Below, in pieces: positions 56,433 to 64,000 of a stretch of 64,000 nt of DNA. The notes below the pieces were generated by a model. It did no database searches, was not told the DNA's origin, and saw only the letters and a program-made list of their open reading frames with translations. Position numbers and translations under genes: made by a program. How positions within the stretch are numbered: position 1 is the first letter of the stretch; every line of letters begins with the position of its first letter. The stretch comes from Pseudomonas sp. (lineage in GTDB: Bacteria > Pseudomonadota > Gammaproteobacteria > Pseudomonadales > Pseudomonadaceae), in assembly GCF_017744435.1 (NCBI RefSeq), contig NZ_JAGIBG010000024.1, positions 1-64,000 of the forward strand, in the 5' to 3' direction.

Positions 56433-57758
56433 ATGACAGCCATCGATACCGCTCGCCCGCCCCGATTCAGCCGCGGCGACCACCGGACCCTGGGCCTGGC
56501 GGCACTGGGCGGCGCGCTGGAAATCTACGATTTCATCATCTTCGTGTTCTTTGCCCTGACCCTCAGCCAGCTGTTCTTCCCGCCGGAAATGCCCGAGTGG
56601 CTGCGCCTGCTGCAGAGCTTCGGCATCTTCGTCACTGGTTACCTGGCGCGGCCGCTGGGCGGCATCCTGATGGCGCATTTCGCCGACCACCTTGGGCGCA
56701 AACGGGTGTTCAGCCTAAGCATCCTGATGATGGCCTTGCCGTGCCTGCTGATCGGGGTGATGCCGACCTATGCCGACATCGGCTATGCGGCCCCGCTGAT
56801 CCTGCTGGCGCTGCGCATCCTGCAAGGCGCCGCTGTGGGTGGCGAAGTGCCGAGCGCGTGGACCTTCGTCGCCGAGCATGCGCCAAACGGGCGGCGTGGC
56901 TATGCACTGGGCTTCCTGCAGGCGGGTCTGACCTTTGGCTACCTGTTGGGGGCACTGACGGCGACACTGCTGGCGCAAATGTTCACGCCCCAGGAGATTC
57001 TCGATTACGCCTGGCGTTACCCATTCCTGCTCGGCGGAGTGTTTGGCGTGATCGGCGTGTGGCTGCGCCGCTGGCTCAGCGAAACCCCGGTGTTCCTGGC
57101 CTTGCGCGAGCGTCAGGAGCAACCGGTGAAGTTTCCGCTACGGCGGGTGCTGGGCGAGCACCGTTCGGCGTTGATCCCGGCGGCACTGCTGACCTGCGTG
57201 CTGACTTCCGCAGTGGTGGTGCTGGTAGTGATTACCCCGACGGTGATGCAGCAACGCTTCGGCATGACGGCGGGGCATACCTTCGCCCTGAGCAGTGTGG
57301 GCATCGTCTTCCTCAATATCGGCTGTGTGCTGGCCGGGTTGCTGGTCGACCGCCTGGGCGCCTGGCGCGCACTGATGATCTACAGCCTGCTGCTGCCGCT
57401 GGGCATCGGTGCGCTGTATGCCAGCCTGGTGGGGCAGTGGGGCATGACCTGGCTGGCCTATGCGCTGGCTGGGCTGGCCTGCGGTGTGGTGGGTGTGGTG
57501 CCGTCGGTGATGGTCGGGCTGTTCCCGGCCGAGATCCGCGTTTCCGGGATTTCCTTCACCTACAACGTGGCTTACGCGCTGTGGGCCAGTACCACGCCGC
57601 TGGCGTTGATTGCACTGATGCCCTGGAGCCCGTGGGTGTGTGTCGGCTTCTGCCTGATCATGGGCACGGTGGGGCTGCTGACCGCCTTGTATTTCGGGCG
57701 TCGTGAACCGTTGGCATTTTCCGCCGAGCCGATGCCGATCATGTGTGCTGACAAGTAG
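56433..57758 (+). CDS. MFS transporter
   Basis: About 12 TM; LGRKRVFSLSILMMALPCLLIG, GGEVPSAWTFVAEHAPNGRRG. Confidence 0.9.
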   Translation: MTAIDTARPPRFSRGDHRTLGLAALGGALEIYDFIIFVFFALTLSQLFFPPEMPEWLRLLQSFGIFVTGYLARPLGGILMAHFADHLGRKRVFSLSILMMALPCLLIGVMPTYADIGYAAPLILLALRILQGAAVGGEVPSAWTFVAEHAPNGRRGYALGFLQAGLTFGYLLGALTATLLAQMFTPQEILDYAWRYPFLLGGVFGVIGVWLRRWLSETPVFLALRERQEQPVKFPLRRVLGEHRSALIPAALLTCVLTSAVVVLVVITPTVMQQRFGMTAGHTFALSSVGIVFLNIGCVLAGLLVDRLGAWRALMIYSLLLPLGIGALYASLVGQWGMTWLAYALAGLACGVVGVVPSVMVGLFPAEIRVSGISFTYNVAYALWASTTPLALIALMPWSPWVCVGFCLIMGTVGLLTALYFGRREPLAFSAEPMPIMCADK

Positions 57759-57772
57759 CAGCAGCCGATGCA

Positions 57773-57809
57773 AAAAAAGCCCCCGGTTCTCACGAGCCGG
57801 GGGCTTTTT
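57773..57809. terminator. Bidirectional rho-independent terminator
   Basis: AAAAAGCCCCCGGTTCTCACGAGCCGGGGGCTTTTT between convergent genes. Confidence 0.92.
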
Positions 57810-57830
57810 GTTGCTGCAAGGGCAGTGGCC

Positions 57831-59480
57831 TTACATGTTCGGGTAGTTCGGCCCGCCAGCGCCTTCAGGGGTGACCCAGGTGATGTTCTGGGCCGGGTCC
57901 TTGATGTCGCAGGTCTTGCAGTGCACGCAGTTCTGCGCGTTGATCTGGAAGCGCTTGCTGCCATCTTCCTGGCTGACCACTTCGTACACGCCCGCCGGGC
58001 AGTAGCGCTGGGCCGGTTCGTCGTACAGCGGCAGGTTGCTGGCGATCGGCACGTTCGGGTCGGTCAGCTTCAGGTGGCAGGGTTGTTCCTCTTCGTGGTT
58101 GGTGCTGGAGAGGAATACCGAGCTGAGCTTGTCGAAGCTGAGCTTGCCGTCCGGTTTCGGGTAGTCGATCTTCTTCGACTCGGCGGCGAGCTTGAGGCAG
58201 GCGTAGTCCGGCTTGGTGTCGTGCAGGGTGAACGGCAGCTTGCCGTTGAACCAGTTCTGGTCGACATAGTTGAAGGCACCGCCGAGCAGCGGGCCGAACT
58301 TGTGCAGTGCCGGGCCGAAGTTACGGCTGGCGAACAGTTCTTCGTACAGCCAGCTGGCCTTGAACGCGCTGACGTAGCCGTCGAGCAGGTCGCCACCCTC
58401 GCGGCCGGCAGCCAGTGCGTCAGCCACTGCCTCGGCAGCGAGCATGCCGGATTTCATCGCGGTGTGGCTGCCCTTGATCTTCGAGAAGTTCAGGGTGCCG
58501 AGGTCGCAACCGATCAGCGCGCCGCCGTTGAAGACCATTTTCGGCAGCGAGTTCAGGCCGCCTTTGCAGATGGCACGGGCACCGTAGCTGATGCGCTTGC
58601 CGCCTTCGAGGTACTGGCTCATCACCGGGTGGTGCTTGAGGCGCTGGAACTCGTCGAACGGCGACAGGTACGGGTTGGCGTAGGAAAGGTCGACAATCAG
58701 GCCGACCACCACCTGGTTGTTTTCCAGGTGATAGAGGAACGAACCGCCGGTGTTGTCCTTGCTGGTCACGTCCAGCGGCCAGCCAGCGGTGTGCACCACC
58801 AGGCCCTGCTCGTGCTTGGCTGGGTCGATTTCCCAGATTTCCTTCAGGCCGATGCCGTAGTGCTGGACGTCGGCTTCGCTGTCGAGGTTGAAGCGCTTGA
58901 TCAGTTGCTTGCCGATATGGCCGCGGCAGCCTTCGGCGAACAGGGTGTACTTGGCGCGCAGTTCCATGCCCGGGGTATACAGGCCGTCTTTCGGATTGCC
59001 TTCGCGGTCGACACCCAGGTCACCGGTGACGATGCCGCGGACCACGCCGTTTTCGTCGAACAGCGCTTCCTGGGCGGCGAAGCCCGGGTAGATTTCCACA
59101 CCCAGGTTTTCGGCCTGCTGGGCCAGCCAGCGGCACAGGTTGCCCAGGGAGATGATGTAGTTGCCGTGGTTGTGCATGGTCTTGGGCACGAACAGGTCGG
59201 GGACCTTGGTCGAGCTGTCGGCACTTTTCAGCACATAGATGTCGTCGCGCTTCACTTCGGTGTTGAGCGGCGCGCCGAGTTCTTTCCAGTCGGGGAACAG
59301 CTCGTTCAGGGCGCGGGGTTCGAACACCGCACCGGAGAGAATATGAGCACCTACTTCGGAGCCTTTTTCCACCACGCAGACGCTGATCTCGCTACCGGCT
59401 TCGGCGGCCTTCTGCTTCAGGCGGCAGGCGGCGGACAGGCCCGCAGGGCCTGCGCCGACGATGACCACGTCGAATTCCAT
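57831..59480 (-). CDS. Electron transfer flavoprotein-ubiquinone oxidoreductase
   Basis: VVIVGAGPAGLSAACRLKQ; C-terminal 4Fe-4S CVHCKTCDIKDPAQNITWVTPEGAGGPNYPNM; GTG at 59495 is an alternative start. Confidence 0.95.
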   Translation of the reverse strand: MEFDVVIVGAGPAGLSAACRLKQKAAEAGSEISVCVVEKGSEVGAHILSGAVFEPRALNELFPDWKELGAPLNTEVKRDDIYVLKSADSSTKVPDLFVPKTMHNHGNYIISLGNLCRWLAQQAENLGVEIYPGFAAQEALFDENGVVRGIVTGDLGVDREGNPKDGLYTPGMELRAKYTLFAEGCRGHIGKQLIKRFNLDSEADVQHYGIGLKEIWEIDPAKHEQGLVVHTAGWPLDVTSKDNTGGSFLYHLENNQVVVGLIVDLSYANPYLSPFDEFQRLKHHPVMSQYLEGGKRISYGARAICKGGLNSLPKMVFNGGALIGCDLGTLNFSKIKGSHTAMKSGMLAAEAVADALAAGREGGDLLDGYVSAFKASWLYEELFASRNFGPALHKFGPLLGGAFNYVDQNWFNGKLPFTLHDTKPDYACLKLAAESKKIDYPKPDGKLSFDKLSSVFLSSTNHEEEQPCHLKLTDPNVPIASNLPLYDEPAQRYCPAGVYEVVSQEDGSKRFQINAQNCVHCKTCDIKDPAQNITWVTPEGAGGPNYPNM

Positions 59481-59655
59481 GTATTCGCGTTCCACAGGTT
59501 CTCTCCTACTCATCAAGGCTCGTGCTGTTGCTTTGTCTTATGGGTGCTTGCGTGCAGCGGCGCTTCGCTGGCGCGAAACTGTAGCTACGCAATGGGCGGA
59601 CTACACCGTTTTGTCTTGGCGCGCATTATATCTACACCACTTGGCGGGTCCAATA

Positions 59656-59669
59656 CAAACGTTTGTTTG
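59656..59669. promoter_or_regulatory. Candidate PsrA box CAAAC-N4-GTTTG between divergent etfD and etfBA
   Basis: CAAACGTTTGTTTG matches (G/C)AAAC(N2-4)GTTT(G/C). Confidence 0.7.
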
Positions 59670-60044
59670 AATTTGCCGGAGCCCAGTAAAATCACTGGAA
59701 CGCGGCTGGAAGGTGACCGATTTGCCGTATTGACCGGATTGGGTGTTGCGGTCAAGATACGAGCGGTTTTACGTTCGCCGTAGGCTTGCAGCCGGGCGCA
59801 GGTACACCTCTAAAGACCAGGTTTGGAGCAGGGTTTTCGGTATAAGAACCGATTTGTAGTGGAGTCTACACGCCACGACAGAAAATGACCCGTGGGTATT
59901 TGCCGCAACAGTCGCAACAAGACTGTTCGGTCACCATGAAGTTTGCCCCTCCCGGTACGTTTTCAGAGGTGCCCTTGTACCCACGCGCATCGCCGGGCAT
60001 GGCCCCAGGCGACTATCTATTCACCGGAGAGTAACGAGGAATCC

Positions 60045-60794
60045 ATGAAGGTTCTTGTAGCTGTCAAACGAGTGGTCGACTACAACGTCAAGGTTCGCGT
60101 CAAGGCGGACAACTCCGGCGTCGACCTTGCTAACGTCAAGATGTCCATGAACCCCTTCTGCGAAATCGCCGTGGAAGAAGCCGTACGCCTTAAGGAAAAG
60201 GGCGTCGCGACCGAGATCGTCGTGGTCTCCGTCGGCCCGACCACTGCTCAGGAGCAGTTGCGTACTGCCCTGGCCCTGGGTGCCGACCGCGCCATCCTGG
60301 TCGAAGCCGCTGACGAGCTGAATTCCCTGGCCGTGGCCAAGGCACTGAAAGCCGTTGTCGACAAGGAGCAGCCGCAACTGGTGATCCTCGGCAAGCAGGC
60401 CATCGACAGTGACAACAACCAGACCGGCCAGATGCTGGCCGCGCTGACCGGCTTCGCCCAGGGCACCTTCGCCTCCAAGGTCGAAGTCGCTGGCGACAAG
60501 CTGAACGTCACCCGTGAAATCGACGGCGGCCTGCAGACCGTTTCGCTGAACCTGCCGGCCATCGTTACCACCGACCTGCGCCTGAACGAGCCACGCTACG
60601 CGTCGCTGCCGAACATCATGAAGGCCAAGAAGAAGCCGCTGGAAACCGTTACTCCAGACGCGCTGGGCGTTTCCCTCGCCTCCACCAACAAGACCCTGAA
60701 AGTCGAAGCCCCGGCTGCCCGCAGCGCTGGCATCAAGGTCAAATCGGTGGCCGAACTGGTCGAGAAGCTGAAGAACGAAGCGAAGGTAATCTAA
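60045..60794 (+). CDS. etfB: Electron transfer flavoprotein beta subunit
   Basis: [27 protein letters not shown]. Confidence 0.96.
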   Translation: MKVLVAVKRVVDYNVKVRVKADNSGVDLANVKMSMNPFCEIAVEEAVRLKEKGVATEIVVVSVGPTTAQEQLRTALALGADRAILVEAADELNSLAVAKALKAVVDKEQPQLVILGKQAIDSDNNQTGQMLAALTGFAQGTFASKVEVAGDKLNVTREIDGGLQTVSLNLPAIVTTDLRLNEPRYASLPNIMKAKKKPLETVTPDALGVSLASTNKTLKVEAPAARSAGIKVKSVAELVEKLKNEAKVI

Positions 60795-61724
60795 ATGACT
60801 ATCCTGGTTGTCGCTGAACACGAAAACGGTGCCGTAGCCCCGGCCACCCTGAACACTGTCGCCGCTGCCGCCAAGATCGGTGGTGATGTGCACGTGCTGG
60901 TCGCTGGCCAGAACGTCGGTGGCGTTGCCGAAGCCGCTGCCAAGATCGCTGGCGTGGCCAAGGTACTGGTTGCCGATAACGCAGCCTACGCCCACGCATT
61001 GCCGGAAAACGTCGCGCCGCTGCTCGTCGAGCTGGCCAAGGGTTACAGCCACGTGCTGGCCCCGGCCACTACCAACGGCAAGAACATCCTGCCGCGCGTT
61101 GCCGCGCTGCTGGACGTCGACCAGATCTCCGAGATCATCTCGGTTGAATCGGCCGATACCTTCAAGCGCCCGATCTACGCCGGTAACGCCATTGCCACCG
61201 TGCAATCGAGCGCTGCGATCAAGGTCATCACCGTGCGTACCACAGGCTTCGACGCCGTGGCCGCCGAAGGTGGCTCGGCTGCCGTCGAAGCGGTGGCTGC
61301 TGCGCACAACGCTGGTATCTCTGCCTTCGTGGGCGAAGAGCTGGCCAAGTCCGACCGCCCAGAGCTTACCGCTGCCAAGATCGTCGTTTCCGGCGGCCGT
61401 GGCATGGGCAACGGTGACAACTTCAAGCACCTGTACAGCCTGGCCGACAAGCTCGGCGCTGCCGTCGGTGCCTCGCGCGCCGCAGTCGATGCCGGCTTCG
61501 TGCCGAACGACATGCAGGTCGGCCAGACCGGCAAGATCGTCGCGCCGCAGCTGTACATCGCCGTCGGTATCTCCGGCGCAATCCAGCACCTGGCCGGCAT
61601 GAAGGATTCCAAGGTGATCGTCGCGATCAACAAGGATGAAGAAGCGCCGATCTTCCAGGTGGCCGATTACGGCCTGGTCGCCGACCTGTTCGAAGCCGTT
61701 CCGGAGCTGGAAAAGCTGGTCTGA
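60795..61724 (+). CDS. etfA: Electron transfer flavoprotein alpha subunit
   Basis: [52 protein letters not shown]. Confidence 0.96.
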   Translation: MTILVVAEHENGAVAPATLNTVAAAAKIGGDVHVLVAGQNVGGVAEAAAKIAGVAKVLVADNAAYAHALPENVAPLLVELAKGYSHVLAPATTNGKNILPRVAALLDVDQISEIISVESADTFKRPIYAGNAIATVQSSAAIKVITVRTTGFDAVAAEGGSAAVEAVAAAHNAGISAFVGEELAKSDRPELTAAKIVVSGGRGMGNGDNFKHLYSLADKLGAAVGASRAAVDAGFVPNDMQVGQTGKIVAPQLYIAVGISGAIQHLAGMKDSKVIVAINKDEEAPIFQVADYGLVADLFEAVPELEKLV

Positions 61725-61745
61725 TCCGCCTGCTTCACTTATAAA

Positions 61746-61781
61746 GAAGCCCGGCCCTCGCACTGAGGGCCGGGCTTTTTT
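61746..61781 (+). terminator. Rho-independent terminator downstream of etfA
   Basis: AAGCCCGGCCCTCGCACTGAGGGCCGGGCTTTTTT. Confidence 0.93.
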
Positions 61782-61803
61782 GTTGCCGGGCAAGGAGTGA
61801 AGG

Positions 61804-62625
61804 ATGGTGTTGCGCGAAGCGGGCAGGGTGCTGGCATGCATGGTGGCGCTGCTGTCGCCGGTGGTGATGGCGGCAGGCAAGTGCGAACGGTTGGTGGCAA
61901 CTGGCAGCCCAGATGCACCACCGTATTCCTGGCAAGACCCGAGCGACCCGAAGCACCTGATCGGCGCCAATGTCGACCTGCTGCGCCAGGTGCTCGGCGA
62001 GCTGGGGGTGAAAGTCGAGGTGCTCAGTGCCGGTCGGCGCGATCAGGCGCTGGAGGAAGTGCGCAGTGGGCGCATGGACCTGCTGCTCGATACCCCCATG
62101 CAAGTGGAGCAGCTGACGGCGCTGGACTACATTCACCCGCCCTTGCAGCTCAATGAATACCTGGTCTGGACACGCCATGACGCCACGCTGGAGTTCGAAG
62201 GCCCGGCCGACCTGGCCAAGTACCAGGGCGGCCTGTCCGAGCGTGCGCGCCTGACCCCGGCGTTCACCGCCTTCGCCAAAGCCCATCTGAATCTGGTGCC
62301 GGCGCAGAACCTCACTCAGGCCTTCCAGAAACTGGTACTGGGCCAGGTCGATTATGTATTGGCCGGGCGCTACTCGGGCATGGCCATGACCCAGAGCCTG
62401 GGCATGAGCAATAACCTCATCGCCCGCGGCTTGCCGGTGGACCGCCCTGGCCTGTACCTGGCGGTGTCGCACAATTCCGCCTGCAATGACGCGTGGTTGC
62501 GTGGGCAATTGGCGAAAAAGCTGACAGAATTGCCGATCTCCGGTGCGTCCGAAGCCGTGCTGCAACGTAATGTCGAGCGTTGGAAAGCGCAGATGCAAGT
62601 GCAGGCGGACGCCCCAAAACATTAG
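61804..62625 (+). CDS. Periplasmic substrate-binding protein (SBP_bac_3 type)
   Basis: Signal peptide; solute-binding fold sequence features. Confidence 0.8.
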   Translation: MVLREAGRVLACMVALLSPVVMAAGKCERLVATGSPDAPPYSWQDPSDPKHLIGANVDLLRQVLGELGVKVEVLSAGRRDQALEEVRSGRMDLLLDTPMQVEQLTALDYIHPPLQLNEYLVWTRHDATLEFEGPADLAKYQGGLSERARLTPAFTAFAKAHLNLVPAQNLTQAFQKLVLGQVDYVLAGRYSGMAMTQSLGMSNNLIARGLPVDRPGLYLAVSHNSACNDAWLRGQLAKKLTELPISGASEAVLQRNVERWKAQMQVQADAPKH

Positions 62626-62634
62626 GAAGAGTGC

Positions 62635-62988
62635 GTGAGAACCCAATCCCTGATCCTAGCCGTGGCCATGCTCGGCCTGGCCGGCTGCGCCAATGACCCG
62701 GCGCCCAATGAGCAGATGCGAATTTCCGAGCAGGCGCTGGAGCAGGCCAAGGCAGTCGGTGCCACCGACCAGGTCGAGGCGCTGAAGCTGGCCGAAGACA
62801 AGTTCGCCCGGGCCAAGACCAACATGCTGACCGAGGACTACCGTGACGCACGCATGCGTGCCGAACAGGCCGAGCTGGACGCCCGCCTGGCCGAGGCGCA
62901 GGTGCTGAACCAGAAGAGCGATGAGCAGCTTCAGTTGCTGCAAACGCGGGTCAAGCGCTTGCGCAAGCAGCTGGAGGCGCAGCCATGA
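62635..62988 (+). CDS. DUF4398-type lipoprotein
   Basis: GTG start, lipobox LAGCAND, coiled-coil helix. Confidence 0.75.
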   Translation: MRTQSLILAVAMLGLAGCANDPAPNEQMRISEQALEQAKAVGATDQVEALKLAEDKFARAKTNMLTEDYRDARMRAEQAELDARLAEAQVLNQKSDEQLQLLQTRVKRLRKQLEAQP

Positions 62989-63797
62989 TGCGCCTGAATG
63001 CGAAAACCGCGCTGGCACTGCTGGTGCTGACGGCCGGCTTGCAGGGTTGTGCCAGCCAGCGCAGTTCGGCGGCGCTGGATGACGCGACCGTTGCCTTCCA
63101 GAAGGTCAAGGACGATGCCGACGTGCTGCGCAGCGCCCCGCGTGACGTAGTCCGTGCCGGTGAGTCGCTGTCGCGCGCCGAGCGCCTTTCCGGCTACATC
63201 GGCACGGGCAGCGACGTGCGTCATTATGCCTACCTGAGCCAGCGCTACAGCGAGATCGCCAGCGAGCACGCCAAGCTGGCGCTGAGCGAGGAGCGTCGGG
63301 CCAAGCTCGACCTTGAACGCCAGCGTCTGCAGTTGGCCTTGCGCGAGGCCAAGCTGGCCAGTGTGCAGCAGCAGGGCAAATGGGTGGAGAACCAGATTGC
63401 CGCATTGGCCTCGGAGCAGGCCGACCGAGGCTTGGTGATGACCCTGAGTGACGTGCTGTTCGACACCGGCAGTGCCGACCTGAAGAACTCGGCCAGCCGC
63501 ACTGTGCTCAAGCTGGTGCAGTTCCTCCAGCTCAATCCGCGTCGTGTGGTGCGGATCGAGGGCTATACCGACAGCACCGGTACGCCAGAAGACAACCTCA
63601 AGCTGTCGCGCGATCGCGCCCAGTCGGTGGCTGACATGCTGGTTGACCTGGGGATCGATGAAAAGCGCCTGCAGGTCGAAGGCTATGGCGACCAGTACCC
63701 GATCGAGGCCAATGCTTCGGAGCGGGGCAGGGCGCAGAATCGCCGGGTGGAAATCGTGTTCTCCGACGACAAGGGTCGACTCGCGCCAGCGCGCTGA
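62985..63797 (+). CDS. OmpA-family lipoprotein with N-terminal DUF4398-like region
   Basis: Lipobox LQGCASQ; C-terminal OmpA motif RIEGYTDSTGTPEDNLKLSRDRAQSVADML. Confidence 0.9.
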   Translation: MMRLNAKTALALLVLTAGLQGCASQRSSAALDDATVAFQKVKDDADVLRSAPRDVVRAGESLSRAERLSGYIGTGSDVRHYAYLSQRYSEIASEHAKLALSEERRAKLDLERQRLQLALREAKLASVQQQGKWVENQIAALASEQADRGLVMTLSDVLFDTGSADLKNSASRTVLKLVQFLQLNPRRVVRIEGYTDSTGTPEDNLKLSRDRAQSVADMLVDLGIDEKRLQVEGYGDQYPIEANASERGRAQNRRVEIVFSDDKGRLAPAR

Positions 63798-64000
63798 TCA
63801 CCTTGAAAAAGGGGGCCGCTTTTCAGCCCCCAGTTTTCATCGGCATCGCACGGATTAGTCGTTTTGACAGGTGTCACGCAACGGTATTGTTGACTACTTA
63901 GCCATCTGTCCCAGTACACTTTGCAACTGTTACGGTATGCTCTACCGTCAGTGAGTCGTACAAGAATAACGAGCCGCCTGCGCGTCGAGATACCGCCATG

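Overview
The window looks like a chromosomal segment of a Pseudomonas, probably of the putida group (high GC, repeated REP elements, familiar gene order). Core content: ccoG/fixH and two tandem cbb3 oxidase operons; a pyoverdine region (PvdS-like sigma, pvdL NRPS, acetyltransferase, pvdH-like aminotransferase, siderophore-interacting protein, PvdRT-OpmQ-like efflux, an ECF sigma); a DsbG/TlpA/DsbD thiol-redox block; a molybdenum hydroxylase operon; and etfD/etfBA. Two accessory regions stand out. (1) An AT-rich island of about 5 kb (about 27.09-32.13 kb) carries a complete microcin B17-like operon on the minus strand: a Gly/Ser/Cys precursor, McbB-, McbC- and McbD(YcaO)-like enzymes, and McbE/McbF-like ABC exporter, with no mcbG-like pentapeptide gene. 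It sits between pvdL and dsbG and is flanked by a direct duplication of about 0.6 kb of the pvdL 3' end, a REP spacer and the dsbG 3' end. The duplication leaves a stand-alone PCP domain ORF. (2) A Tde1/Ntox15-like DNase effector (44.3-45.7 kb) is followed by three tandem GAD-like/DUF1851 immunity paralogs. I also found by eye four candidate PvdS promoters with a 16-bp spacer, a Fur box, an ANR box, a PsrA-type box, an 11-bp-spaced direct repeat upstream of a response regulator, and a perfect 70-bp-arm inverted repeat at the window start. All homology calls rest on motif recognition; no searches were run.
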